Shown: positions 33,320 through 45,672, numbered from the stretch's first letter. The stretch: 64,000 nucleotides of DNA from Theocolax elegans (GCA_026168455.1 CM047426.1:67361342-67425341), one strand, 5' to 3'. Program-made: numbers and translations. Notes: generated by a model from the sequence alone, not told the origin.

Positions 33320-34168
33320 TACTATATTTATTTATATTTGTTTCTCTTTAAAAAATTGCCGTTCTCATAACATTGAAGTAAAAGGTAACATTTTTTATTC
33401 AAATATCACAAATTTCAAAACTGAATCTAAAAAAATTGCGGCAGATTCAGGCCCATCTCTGTCGGCAAGTACATTTTAAATGTCTTACTTTTTTATTTTC
33501 TTTTTAAATGAATTACTTATATATTTTGACCTCTTAAATAATTCTACTTATATAATATATAGTATATATATATATATATATATTATATGATATATATTTA
33601 CAATAGATCCAATTGGCAGAATATTTACCCTAGTGGAAAAGTGAACATTTTTTGGTTAAGTGAAACGTTTTTTCGGGCATTAATGTACGATTTATGGCCA
33701 TTTTAATGGCAATGGCCAATTTCTTGTCTAAAAAACGTTTCATAAATGCTCGAATTTCCACCTGGATACAAAATTCAAATTTTAATATTTTTTATATATT
33801 TATAAAATCTCGATAACGAGGTTAATGAAATATAATATATTCGGTAAAAGTGTACTCTTTACATGAGCATTATTATCCGATTCTGCATATATATTTATAT
33901 TTTTAGATAAAGGTGTAAATATTATTTTTATAATTTATTGTTTTTATTAAAAAACGTATTGTTTAATGATTTTGTAGCTTTCAAAATTTGAGATGAGATA
34001 GGACTTTATAGAACTGACTTTTTCAGATAGGACTTTATAAAATTGTACTTCTGAGATAGGACTTTATAGAATTATAATTAAGATAGGATCTTATAAAATT
34101 TTCTTTAAGATAGGACTATATAGAAATGACTTCTGGTATAGGACTTTATGAATAGGAGCCGTCGACAT
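32561..34168. mobile_element. Non-autonomous DNA element with subterminal repeat arrays
   Basis: CGACGGCTCCTATTCATAAA at 32565 and its reverse complement ending at 34164 are the termini; ACAT on both sides (32561-32564, 34165-34168) is the likely duplication. Just inside each end are arrays of diverged copies of a motif like ATAAAGTCCTATCTCAAA, several on the left (32580-32790) and several on the right (33990-34150), in opposite orientation. Such arrays often bind a transposase. No ORF. Confidence 0.7.
32820..33176. mobile_element. MITE inserted at TTAA
   Basis: TTAA at 32820-32823 and 33173-33176 surround a 349-bp element with termini GGTGATGTGATACCC / GGGTATCACATCGCC (one mismatch). It lies inside the 32565-34164 element, so it is younger. 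TTAA suggests a piggyBac- or Kolobok-mobilised MITE. Confidence 0.8.
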
Positions 34169-34375
34169 GATTTTAACGTTTTCAGCAGTAAATTGTTGTA
34201 ATAATAACAATTAATTATGTTACACGAACAAAAAAATTTGTTTGAAAATAAATATTTTTCTTTTAGCGATACGTTCAGTGCTAACATAATTATAAAATTA
34301 TGCTGCAGTTCACCGTGTAATAAGTGGAATCAAATTTTTCGCTAAGAATATCAAAATAATTGTTACGACTAGCAA

Positions 34376-34850
34376 GGGAAGTACATGACCTCCGGGAAAC
34401 GGATCTCATCCTAACTTTGGAATGTCTTTTATAATATAAAAATATGAAGAAAGCCAAGTTATCTCTTGCCAATGGCCACCTTTACAGAAGTTATTCGACA
34501 TCCAATAATAATAACAGTAAAAAATACTTCCAATTCGGTCGCTTATAACTCGGAAACAAATAAAGATAAACAATCGAACCAAAAACCAGAAGAAAGTTGA
34601 GTTCAAGCAGATATGGTTTGATAAAAAAGAAGCTCAAATTGCTTAATTTGAAGCAAAGTTATGAAGAAAATAAGAAATTGAAGACTATTAGGCCAACAGA
34701 AACAATAAATTTTTCATATTAAATTTTGGCCTAATAGTTTTCAATTTCTTATTTTCTTCATAACTTTGCTTCAAATTAAGCAATTTGAGCTTCTTTTTTT
34801 TCAAACCATATCTACTTCCGTTTCCCGGAGGTCATGTACTCCCATTGTAA
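34376..34850. mobile_element. MITE with GGGA(A)GTACATGACC ends
   Basis: Inverted ends GTACATGACCTCCGGGAAAC at about 34380 and its reverse complement near 34819-34840. The interior itself is partly inverted (GAAGCTCAAATTGCTTAATT and reverse). A truncated second copy lies at 36925-37275. Non-coding. Confidence 0.78.
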
Positions 34851-34897
34851 GTAGCAAATCAACATTGCTGAATTTACTACATTATTTTTCTCCGTGT

Positions 34898-35007
34898 ACA
34901 TACGTACATACATACATACATACACACATATATACATATATATACATATACACATACACACATACATATACATACATATACATACATATATATATATATA
35001 CACATAC

Positions 35008-35073
<66 letters not shown>
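34898..35073. repeat. Compound (ACAT)n/(TA)n microsatellite
   Basis: Pure short-unit repeat tract between the ACACGGAG terminus and the next foldback element. ORFs across it on both strands are artefacts. Confidence 0.95.
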
Positions 35074-35075
<2 letters not shown>

Positions 35076-36730
35076 GTGGTTCTCTGTGACATCGAAGGTG
35101 AAAAAAATAAATATTGCTATAACTGTGGGAATATGTTTTAGAGGTATCCAGTAGTTCTCCTGAATTTTTTCAGATTTTTTCTGGGCCATTATTTTAAGTT
35201 ACAGAGAGTCAAAGTTGACATTTTAGCACTTTTATGCATTATATGCCCATTTTCATGAATTTTTAGCTCCCAGGGGATGCATTTTTCACTAAAAACATAA
35301 GTATGACTTTTTTTCTAAAATTATCCGAACTTTTCATTAAAAATACTTTTAAAGACATAAATGTATGCTGTCACACTCTTGTAAGCCATTTAAACCTTAA
35401 ATAGTGAAAATCAGCAATTCTGCTCCGGACTCTGGTAACCTAATACTGTCTAAAAGATGTCTTTTTATAGTCAGAAACTGCCTAAAAATTTCCAGAGTGG
35501 GTCTAAATCATTAAGATCACTTACGGTCAAAATATCCGGGAAAAGTGCCCGAAATATTAATAGAAATGTATATTTGTTGCCTTATAACGATGAATCTAGT
35601 AGCATGATCATTGCAAAAAAATTTATGCACTTACCTTGGAATGGTAGAAAAGTATCTCCACTTGTTTCAGTATCCATCTAATCCCCTGTAAGCTGCTAAA
35701 AATACAAATATTATTATAAAATTATAAAAAATTATTTTTTAAACATTTGTAATGCTGGATTTTTAGTTTTACATCCCTTACAAGAATTATAATACTAATC
35801 TGAAGGATTACTATAAAAGTATCAACATTATTATTATTATTATTCAGCAATACATTGTTTAGATTTCACAAACTTGTCCCTGTCACGTTATCATATTATT
35901 CATTATAATTATATATCCGATTTATTTATATATCTTTTGTATTAAATATGTATATTCAGTTATTGTAATAATGATGTTTATATATTTAAAGTAATCTTTC
36001 AGATTAGTATTATAATTCTTGTAAGGGATGTGAAACTAAAAATTCAGCATTATAAATGTTTAAAAATTAATTTTTTACATTTGTATAATAATATTTGTAT
36101 TTTTACCAGCTTACAGGGGATTAGATGGATACTGAAACAAGTGGAGATACTTTTCTACCATTCCAAGGTAAGTGCATAAATTTTTTTGCAATGATCATGC
36201 TACTAGATTCATCGTTATAAGGCAACAAATATACGTTTCTATTAATATTTCGGGCACTTTTCCCGGATATTTTGACCATAAGTGATCTTAATGATTTAGA
36301 CCCACTCTGGAAATTTTTAGGCAGTTTCTGACTATAAAAAGACATCTTTTAGACAGTATTTTAGGTTACCAGAGTCCGGAGCAGAATTGCTGATTTTCAC
36401 TATTTAAGTTTTAAATGGCTTACAAGAGTGTGACAGCATACATTTATGTCTTTAAAAGTATTTTTACTGAAAAGTTCGAAAAATTTTACAAAAAAAGTCA
36501 TACTTATGTTTTTAGTGAAAAATGCATCCCCTGGGAGCTAGAAATTCATGAAAATGGGCATATAATGCAAAAAAGTGCTAAAATGTCAACTTTGACTCTC
36601 TGTAACTTAAAATAATGGCCCAGAAAAAATCTGAAAAAATTCAGGAGAACTACTGGATACCTCTAAAACATATTCCCACAGTTATAGCAATATTTATTTT
36701 TTTCATCTTCGATGTCACAGAGAACCACCC
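35074..36730. mobile_element. Foldback element, 1.66 kb palindrome
   Basis: Starts GGGTGGTTCTCTGTGACATC and ends with its reverse complement. Arms of about 760 bases (35074-35835, 35965-36730) are highly similar; about 130 bp in the centre is unpaired. Inserted in a TA run, like the foldback at 14484. A 74-codon ORF occurs in mirror image in both arms, which is expected from the symmetry and is not evidence for a gene. Confidence 0.85.
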
Positions 36731-36774
36731 ATATATATATGTATAATGGTTTTAACTAAGTTATTTTTATTTAG

Positions 36775-36930
36775 GGCACTTATGGAGGTGAGAGAAATTG
36801 TTGTCGAAGATTGTTAAGATGGTGTGAAGGGAGTTCACTCAGTACATTTAAAGATGCTGACACGCAGGTGGATTTTAATTATTATACTGTGTTAACTGGA
36901 GATGCGGGAAGATTATTAAGTCAAATTTAA
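36775..36930 (+). pseudogene. Possible second exon of the unknown gene at 29974
   Basis: After a good acceptor (TTATTTTTATTTAG) 51 codons are open in phase 0, starting GTYGGERNCCRRLLRWCEG and ending at a TAA that lies at the edge of a MITE copy. The phase matches the donor at 30135. The MITE probably truncated the exon. Unknown function. Confidence 0.33.
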
Positions 36931-37275
36931 TATGAAAAATTTATTGTTTCTTTTGGCCTAATAGTCTTCAATTTCTTATTTTCTTCATAACTTTGCTTCA
37001 AATTAAGCAATTTGAGCTTCTTTTTTTTCAAATCATATCTACTTGAACTCATCTTTCTTCTGGTTTTTAGTTCGATTGTTTATCTTAATTTGTTTTCGAG
37101 TTATAAGCGACCAAATTGGAAGTATTTTTTACTGCTATTATTATTGGATGTCGAATAACTTCCGTAAAAGTGGCCATTGGCAAGAGATAACTTGGCTTTC
37201 TTCATATTTTTATATTATAAAAGACATACCAAAGTTAGGATAAGATCCGTTTCCCGGAGGTCATGTACTCCCCTT
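36920..37275. mobile_element. Truncated second copy of the GTACATGACC MITE
   Basis: About 350 bp matching the reverse complement of 34376-34740, keeping only one terminus (CCGTTTCCCGGAGGTCATGT to about 37267). The other 110 bp are missing. Confidence 0.75.
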
Positions 37276-37448
37276 GTAAGTGTAATTTGGAAGTTTGTGA
37301 TGACGGTGGGGTATGGAAAGCTTGTGTGCGGTGTAGAATAGGTAGAGTGTGCTTATCATGTATAGGGGAAGAGACTTATTTTTGTGAAATGTGCAAAAGT
37401 GAACGATTCTTAGTTCAGCGAATTGTTAAAAAAAAAATCTTTATGTAA
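37263..37448 (+). pseudogene. Cysteine-rich coding remnant
   Basis: 61-codon open stretch starting inside the MITE end. From 37275 it reads as a dense CxxC series (CNLEVC, CVRC, CLSC, CEMC), like a zinc-binding finger of PHD/RING type, then a basic tail and stop. Its lack of homology to the MITE suggests host or other gene sequence into which the MITE inserted, perhaps the same gene as 36775-36930. I cannot name it. Confidence 0.35.
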
Positions 37449-37457
37449 GTTAATCAT

Positions 37458-39103
37458 ACTATGTTTATTTTCATTAGGGTAGTTGATATGTCTTCGTGAT
37501 CGTAGGTTTCTTCAGAGTTGATTGTAATTTTCGGCTTTATATCGAATATTATCTGTGTCAGATTGAAGGAAATTTTCGGATCGTAGAAAAATGTTTCGTT
37601 TATGTTGATAGTGTTTACGCCATATAATATTGTTTTTGTGGTATAGGCGGTACATCTGCCATTAATTGTTAATATGCCTGTTTCATTTAATGTGACATCT
37701 GTATTGATATGGTCGTCACAGATGAGTCGAAGATGTATAGGGTTTGGTGTTGAGTACAGCCATTCATCCGTGGATATTAATTATAACCAGTATGGTCGTT
37801 TAGTGCGTTTTAGCATGATGTCACAAGTTTGTAATGCTTGGTGTGATGGATTGTTGAATAGGGCATATTCACAGGGTGAGTTATCAACTCTTTCTGAGAT
37901 GGGTATGTGTGGGTGACACAGATACTTATTGGCATATTTAACACAAGTGGACAGAAACGCTTCGTCAGTAAGAAAATAATTTTGTAGATGATGCGTGACG
38001 AATAAGAGAGAGTGACGAGGATTCACTTTTGCGTAACCCGTCACGTTATTAAACAATTTGCTGTCGACCAGGACTGGGTGTAGTTTGTATATTGAAAATT
38101 TCGTATGATCCACCAGTGGGAAGACGTGAGTCACAATAAGTCGACCTTTATGCGTGGTGACGCTTGTTTTTGACATCGAAAACAAAGTTTCAGGTGTGAT
38201 TTTCTGTTTATCCCATGGTAGAACGTGATCTGCTCGATAGCTGTTTATATCTGACAATAGATGTTGTAGTTGATCGTGAGTTATTAATAGTGAATGCAAG
38301 TGTCCTCTTGAAGTTTCTTCAATAGCGTTAAGCATAGTATGATACGAATCTTTACAAATTTGTGATGACTGTTGGAACTCTATTACCCTGATGCTTATAG
38401 ACTCTTGAAAAATGGTTAAGTTTTCTCGGGCGGATAAAGTGTTAATTTTATCACTTAGCCTGGAGACTTCAGAAAATATCTTTGCAGTTCGATTCTCACT
38501 CATCTGAATTTCTTTGTGTATGATTTCCAAATTTGATTTGACTATATGAGTTTGTTGTGCCATCAAGGATGATATGTTCGTTTGTCTTTCATAAAGTGTA
38601 TTTAATTCGTTATTGATCTGCTCTTCGTCATCTGCATCCCTAGTACCGAAAAGTGTTTTGCTGACCCAACCTACGAATTCTAGAGGTGCTCCTCTTTTTG
38701 AGATAGTGTGGGTGGATTTTCCTTGAACGTTTGATACAGTCACCGTGAAATATTTTAAAATATCGTCAATATTCTGTTGTAGACTGTGCAGTTGTTGCGT
38801 AAATTTTTCCATGGGTATTAAGTTCAAACAGTCATTACCTAGGTGTGTCTGATATTTTAGGTAACTTTCTTTTAGTTGTTTTTCTTTCATTTCGATGGCG
38901 TTTGAAGTGACCTTACATTCTAAAGATATAGAGATCCGCCATTGATTTCTAATTAAACTAGATTCTCCTATGTATTCGTAATAAAGTCCAGGATTGTTGG
39001 TTAATTTTGTAATTTTTAATTTCGTTGAATCTCCCGAAATTCCTATTTGTCATGTAGTGGTCAGAATTACTGCTGTTACTACTCTGATATTGTTGATCAT
39101 CAT
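37458..39103 (-). pseudogene. env: F-like envelope protein of an errantivirus-like element, broken
   Basis: An ATG at 39103 starts a hydrophobic signal-like stretch, but an in-frame TGA follows at codon 18 (39052-39050). The long open part (38890-37781) carries a furin-like SKRG site followed by a fusion-peptide-like APLEFVGWVSKTLFG near 38700-38640, then coiled-coil-prone sequence. This layout is that of the insect errantivirus Env / baculovirus F family. A second in-frame stop (TAA 37783-37781) precedes about 107 more coding-like residues that end near 37458. A C-terminal membrane anchor is not visible, so the 3' end seems lost. Normally it is a membrane fusion protein in the particle envelope; this copy is inactive. 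Confidence 0.78.
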
Positions 39104-39189
39104 GAAAATATTAACCTTGAATTCTTTTTCCTGTAACAAACTAAAAGGGTTTTTCTGAAATTTATTGGTTTATTGAGTGTTTAATAATA

Positions 39190-42100
39190 TCTTCTTTTTA
39201 GTTTATTCTTATGTTTTAATAGTTGTTGGCCATTTGAGGATTCTACTAATACGCTATTGTTATCATTCATTTCATTGATGATGAAGTCTCCATTATAATA
39301 TCTATCTAATTTTCCTTTTCTAGGTTCTTTTAAGACATAAACCGACATTCCTATTTCTAACTGCTGTTCTTTTATGTCTTAATCATAGTACTTTTTACTT
39401 TTATATTTGGCTTTGATTGTGTTATCTCTAGCGGTTTCTTTGATGTCATTTAAGCAGTGTACTAAATCCTTTATGTATGAGTTACATGTTTCCAGGTTAA
39501 ACTCGTCAGGCAGGCATGTGGGTGATCTGGCTAATTTACCGTACACGATTTTATACGGTGTGAATCCGGTAGCTGCGTGTACCGAGGTGTTATACTCATG
39601 TATAGCGAAAGGAACCACTTGATCCCAATCTGTTTTATTCTTAGCTTTATTTCTAATGAAATCGTTGAGCATCATGTGACTTCGTTCTAAAGAACCATTA
39701 CTTTGATGATAGTAGGCTGTTGTGGTCACTAGATTTATGCCAAAGATACTAGCCAGATCTTCTAGTATTTTTTTGTAAAACTTCGTCCTCTGTCACTTAG
39801 GATGATTTTAGGTACTCCATACTGTGCGATAAAATGTCTTGCTATTGCATTAGCAATAGTAATGGCTTTAATGTTTGACACTGGTACTGCGACGCAATAT
39901 TTCGAAAGTAGGCACTGCATTGTGAGGACGTGGAGATTTCCTGATGTCATTGGGAATGGACCCACGGTGTCTACAGCTATTTTTTCAAATACTTCCGTTG
40001 GCGTGTCAGTGATAACCATAGGTTCTTTGGTCTTTACTCTAGTTAATTTTTGTTCCTGGCATATCGGACATTTCCTGACGTAATCTTCTACTTCTCTTTT
40101 TATGCCTTCCCAGTAGTATCGTTCTCGAACTCTACGGTATGTTTTAAAGATGATTCTATGTTCTCCGAACAGGCTATTGTGACATTCTTCTAGTATGATT
40201 TTTCTTTGTTCTGGTGGTCGCGATATACATACGCCGCGGCATTGTGTTACGGTTACGCTTATGCTGCTTAAGGTATCCAATATTAACTTGAGCAGTTCTC
40301 CTCTCGCTAGGATATCAGTGGGTTCTCCCTTTCTGGAGATTCTGAAAGATCTAATATTTTTTTCTTGTAATTTATATACTAAGGTCTGAAAGCATGTATA
40401 AAGATGTAGCGTTTTCTGTTGGGTGTTACAATTACATCTCTAATCTGAGGATTATGTTTTAATAAATCTACTTTATTTATAATATTTAGATCTAATAATA
40501 ATTTGTTGTTTAAAGTTGACAGTTCTAGGTTAGATGAGATGAAATGTACAATATTATCTTTTAAATATGTCAAACTTTCCCTTGTATTGATGAAGTTAAT
40601 ATTTTTATTTTTATAAGGAATACCAAACGTTAGTGGTATTTCCGGATTCGTGATAAATGGTTGGGCTGGTGTTACTGACGTTACTGATTTATGCGTCACT
40701 TCAGCTTGAGTCATATTCTTCTTACTCTCACTTGGGTTTCTTGATACAGAATACGCTGTGGTTTCTTTTCTTGGATCTGTAGTAACGCTGTGTGATGTTT
40801 TAGGAGTGTCACATAGTGACGTGTTTTCTTGCATTTCAATTTCTGAATCCGTTTCTTCTTCGCTTTCTTCTTGGTGTATAGTTGATAATTTGTGTCAAGT
40901 ATTTATTGCAGGAGTTTCCTTGTTGAATGGTGTTGAACTTCTTCGTGATATTTGTTAAGCTAGGTGTAACTTGACTTATTCTTTCTCTTCTAGATGTTTC
41001 TAGCCATTCTTCTATGATCTTTGGTGGCACAGGTTTTTTTAGAAACTCCTGAGGTCTTTGGTGACAGTGACAGTGATTTAGCGTATCTGGATTTTCTGGG
41101 GATTCTATCTCTTTATTTTCTTCTTTGTTAGTTTGATCTTGAGTTTTGGTTATGATTGAGTCCATCCAGAAATATGAATCTTTTAATTCGTCTAAAAATT
41201 TTTTCGTTTCGCCTGGTTGGAAATTGCTTGGTTGTATCTCTTCTTGTAAGTCTGTTTCCGACTCTTCTTCAGTGTAGAAGTTAGATCTGCGAGTTGATTG
41301 AAACTTCGGATTAAGTATTTCGTCTTCGTCAGAAGTATCGGAGTCATCGACAGTTCCTTGAAAAGTTTTAGGTAGCACGATTGAACTATCTAAATCTGGA
41401 GGTTTGTACGTAAATATAGGACTGATAACACCAGTAACGTCTTCGTCACGCGTTACGTCTTCTATTTCGCTGTCTCCAGTAATGTGTTCCTGTTCCGACT
41501 CCATTATTGTTTTAGTGTGACTAAAGCTGGTTTCTGAAGGTGGGTTTATTAGACTAGGCAAGAAAGATTTCTCTCTCAGTGGGATTGGTGGAGCACTTAC
41601 TTCTGACTCATGTCCATTGTCTATATTTGTCGTTAAAGAAGACATAGATGATGTATTTTCCTGGACTGAAGACGAGACCTCATTGTTTATCTTTTCCTGC
41701 AGCGTTTGTTTCCTACATCTTAGCCTTTTTCCTATGGTACTAGCTTCTAGTACAGCTTGTCCTTGTAAAGGAGCATTTGTAGATCCTTTCTTTCTCCCTC
41801 GAGTAGTCAAGACAGGTGGGGTTTGAGCCTTATTTGAATCGTCACGTATTATGTTTCTCTGTGCTATTGTTTGTCTAGCTAGAGAAGATTTCGTTTGTTT
41901 AGGAATAAAGATTGGTAGAGCTTGAGCCTCCGATGTTTCTTCTAATTGAAGTACGTTGCGTGACAAAGCGTCAGCGTTAGCATTTTGTTTTCCTGGCTTA
42001 TATCGAAACGTATAGTGATAGCCTCTGAGTCTCGCTCTCCAACGATTTAGTCTACTCATTGGATCTTTGATTGAATCAATCCATGTTAGGGGTTCATGAT

Positions 42101-44075
42101 CTCCTATGACAGTAAAATGTCTTCCCCATATTCTATTGCTGCTATTATAGCTAAACACTCTTTTTCAGTGGTAGAATAGTTTCTATCATGTTTGTTTAAT
42201 GACCGTGACATATATGCTACGGGTCGATCTTGCCCAAGTTCACCTTGACTAAGTACTGTTCCTATGGCGTAATTAGAATCATCAGTTGTTAAAATGAATG
42301 GATTGTTAAAATCAGCATTTATTAATACGGGAGATTCACATAGGGTCTTTTTCAATATTTCAAAAGATTCTTGGTGACTATCTGTCCATACGAAAGATGT
42401 TCCTTTCTTTAGTAAATCGTTTAAAGGCTTTGCATTCAGGGAGAAATCCTTAATGAACTTTCTATAATAGCCTGCAAATCCCAAGAATTGTCTAATGTTG
42501 GAGACTGTCTTTGGAACTGGATAATTTTCTACTCCGTATTGCGAAATCATATGACCTAAGTACTTGACTTCTGGCGTTAAGAATTCGCACTTTTCGGTTT
42601 GTAGTCGCAAATCAGCAGAAAATAGTCTTTCACAAACTTTAAACACTTTATCCTTATGTTCTTCTAATGTATCGGCAAATATAATGATGTCATCGAGGTA
42701 TACGAATATTTCTATGCCTTGTAATCCTAACATCACGTGGTCCATAAGTCTTTGAAAAGTTCTCGGGGCATTCTTGAGCCCGAAAGGCATCTTCACGAAT
42801 TCGTAGTGTCCGTACGGAGTACTGAACGCTGTTTTAGGGTAGTCTGATGGTTCCACTTTTATTTGATGAAAACCGTTAGCGAGGTCCATCAAGCTAAAAT
42901 ACTTAGAAAAATTCATCGTTTCCAGAATTTCACTAATTTGAGGTAGTGTGTATGAATCGTCAATGGTCTCATTATTAAGTTTTCAATAGTCTATCACTAA
43001 TCTATAACATTTTGAGCCATCTTTAGCACTCTTTTTAGGAACTATCCAAAGTCGTGAGTTCCAGGGTGAAGCAGAAGGTTGAATTACGTCTTCTAACATT
43101 CTGGACATTTGTTTCCTCACTTCCACGTGTAAAGTTGGAGGGTAACGATATTGTTTAGTGTTTTCAGGTTTTTCATCGGTGTTTATTATCTTGTGTTTAG
43201 TGTACTGTGTACTTGATGGACGATTTTTTTGTAGTTGGAAGAGATATGGATATGAGTTGACTATTTCGGTGATTTGCTGTATCTCTTCTTTGTTATGACT
43301 TGGTTTAATTAATTTTGCCAAGATTGCATCTTTCCCATCTTGTAAGTTTAATTAAACAGTTATATCTTCAAATTCTGAGTCTTCAAAGAATTCTTCTGAA
43401 TGTCCCAAGTCGAATGGTGTTAACTCTTGTGGTTTGATTTCTACTTCGATTGGATCACTTCTAATATTAATAGCCATTACATAACACTTTCATTTTGAGT
43501 TTGTGACGGCGACTTCACCTATGCATACTCCTGGAGGAGTTTTGATTAGTTTCATGTATGCTTCTCCCTGAATTGAGTCGGGAGTGACGGGTATATTTAT
43601 TGGTACACTACAGCGTGACGGTAATGTAAACACTCTGTTTTTGCCAGATTTAAAGGTTATCACGTTCAACTTTGGTTTTGCATGAGCAGTTTTTAATATA
43701 TCTTCCGCTACATTGGTGACTTCTTCAACTCCTGTTTTATCGTCAATCACGTCATTTTTTTCAAAATGGATGGGCTCAGTAGGGCGACTGATAGTTACGA
43801 TAGTCTCAAGATCAAAATCTACCTTGGCTCTTTCTTTTTTTAAGAAAGGAAGTCCCAGGATTGCATCTTCATGTAATGGGCAGGTTGATTAGTATAACTG
43901 CTCCCAGTGTTTTGATGGTTTGATCTGATATTCCGTTAATGGTGATTATATGACTAGTATCAATTATTAATGAAGGTTTTATAGCTTCTCGTCGTATAAC
44001 GTTGACTTCTGCGGCTGAATCAACTACGAAGTTTCCTTCTTCATTACTTAAGTCGCTGGTTTTTAATTTGATCAC
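39190..44075 (-). pseudogene. pol: Pol of the errantivirus-like element, decayed
   Basis: Pieces in order: protease (44075-43869, VVDSAAEVNVI), linker (43750-43490), RT (43321-42983 and 42916-42104 in one frame with a stop between; MPFGLKNAPRTFQRLM, catalytic YLDD), RNase H (TTDDSNYAIG, then after a frameshift DHEPLTWIDSI and ADALSRN), a roughly 500-residue low-complexity linker (to 40379), integrase (zinc finger ECHNSLFGEH...CPIC; VDTVGPF; LSDRGRSF at 40280-39762; E in GSLERSH at 39729-39379) and a C-terminal part to about 39190 after another stop. At least five frame breaks: not functional. Confidence 0.88.
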
Positions 44076-45565
44076 TCTGCATTTGCCGATGGAGTTTCTA
44101 ACGCAGTATACCCTGTCGTTTGCGGGAATTGCACTTGAGTGCGTGGGTTTTTCGGGTTGCTCATTGTTGCACTCTGACGATGAGCCCCGGTGTAGTTTAA
44201 ATGCTCAGGTTTGTTATTTGGATTTAATTTTGCTAGTTGATATTCAGCTGGAGTTACTGATATAGCGGGTAATGCATTATGTCCCATGTTAGGATTATGG
44301 AAAAAGTTAGAATTGAAGGGTTGTGTCATCGGTTGTTGACACATCACATAATATGTTGGTTGCATCGACTGACTCTATTGGTTGAATGGTTGATTAGACG
44401 TGATCGGGATTAATTGGAAAGCGTGTTGGTTCATTGAGTTTAAGCCGAAAAATGGTTGATTTTGGATCGGTTGCATTGCGAAATTAGCCATATTATATGA
44501 TTGTTGGTTAGCGTGACTTTGATTTCCATTCGTCATTTCGTTTCTTCGAAACGGTGAATTTGGTCTTTTTAGTATGCTGCTTGGTTGATCATTGTGACAT
44601 TTTTGAGTAGTGTTGACATCTGTTATATTTTCTGCAAATTTAGAACCTTTTCCATAACTTAATTGTGGTGGAGCGTTAATCTTTCCATGAGCAGTTATAC
44701 TAGTGCGTGGGTAATTTGTGTCGATCCTGTTGTAGTAATAAGGGACATTTTGGCGTTGAAAAATTGTTGGATCGTTCATATCCATTCTTTTAGCTGATCG
44801 AACACGATCATAGTCTTGTTTGGTATCTTGAATATTTTTAAGCGTAGTATCACGCATGTAACGTACATAGGAGGGATCTTCCCCCATTTCTTTTTAAATC
44901 TTTTCTAAACCAATGGCGGCTTCCACCACCTCACTAGTGTCTTGGGTTTTACTACCGAAACACTGAACTTCCATTCGTCGGGTAAACCTTTCATAAAGTA
45001 TTCTTTTGCAGCATGTTGAATATACGGTTTTACTTCGTCTGTATGTCGATGTAATTCATCTCGGCCTTTGGATAATGTTTGATTTAATACTGACATTAAT
45101 CGGGCGTGGAAATCCGTGACGCATTCGTTATGTCGCATTTGGATGGTTGCTAGTTCGTGTAAAAGTTGTCCATAAGTTTTTACAGGTGCGTATAATTTCT
45201 TTAAATGATTTGCTAACTCGTCAACAGTTCGTTTGAGGATACTTGTTAACGACACGCGAGCTTGTCCTTTAATTTTTGATATTACGCTGCGTAGATATAA
45301 CCCTTCTAGAGTGGAAGTGTTCTTTCTAAACTCTCTAAAATTCTTTTGGAGGCATGTTATACCCATCGAAAAATGGAATATGTGCAACAGCTGATTGTAA
45401 AGCATAATTGGTACACATGTTTATTAATGTATCGTTTGATAGACTCAGGTTGTTAATATATATTCTGGTCTGATTTACATTAAAATTAGCGAACCTTTCT
45501 CCTTCCTGAGGTACGTTATTCGATCCCATTGTTGGAGTATGTGTAGAGTTGTTGTTTGTTGCCAA
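44072..45565 (-). pseudogene. gag: Gag of the errantivirus-like element, decayed
   Basis: Starts with ATG at 45565, about 107 bp after the primer site. The first 76 residues and the next piece (45405-44905) overlap in different frames, a frameshift. The latter holds a Gypsy capsid-like region (KIKGQARVSL, ELATIQMRHNECVTDFHARL, EYFMKGLPDEW). Further pieces (44887-44375, 44365-44072) are Asn/Gln/Pro-rich with no visible zinc knuckle, as in errantivirus Gag. Confidence 0.8.
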
Positions 45566-45672
45566 TTTAACAATTAATCTAAATTGTATATCTTCTAAAA
45601 TTAATGATAATTTAGGTGATTTATTGATAACTCGATTAAAAGTTAAATAGAGTTATTAAGAAACACATAGTA

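Larger units (their letters stand above)
31471..34897. mobile_element. Candidate DNA transposon with ACACGGAGAAAAAT ends, filled with nested MITEs
   Basis: ACACGGAGAAAAAT at 31471-31484 and its reverse complement at 34884-34897 lie in opposite orientation, each bordered by ACAT-type microsatellite. Between them are at least four further inverted-repeat elements. Without these the core would be about 1 kb and non-coding. The terminal match is only 14 bp, so the unit is tentative. Confidence 0.45.

Noticed and set aside
34812..35189. Tyr/Ile/Thr/His-rich ORFs on both strands
   Set aside because: Translation of ACAT/TA microsatellite.
35457..36345. A conserved 74-residue ORF present twice
   Set aside because: It is a mirror image in the two arms of the palindrome, so the conservation is automatic.
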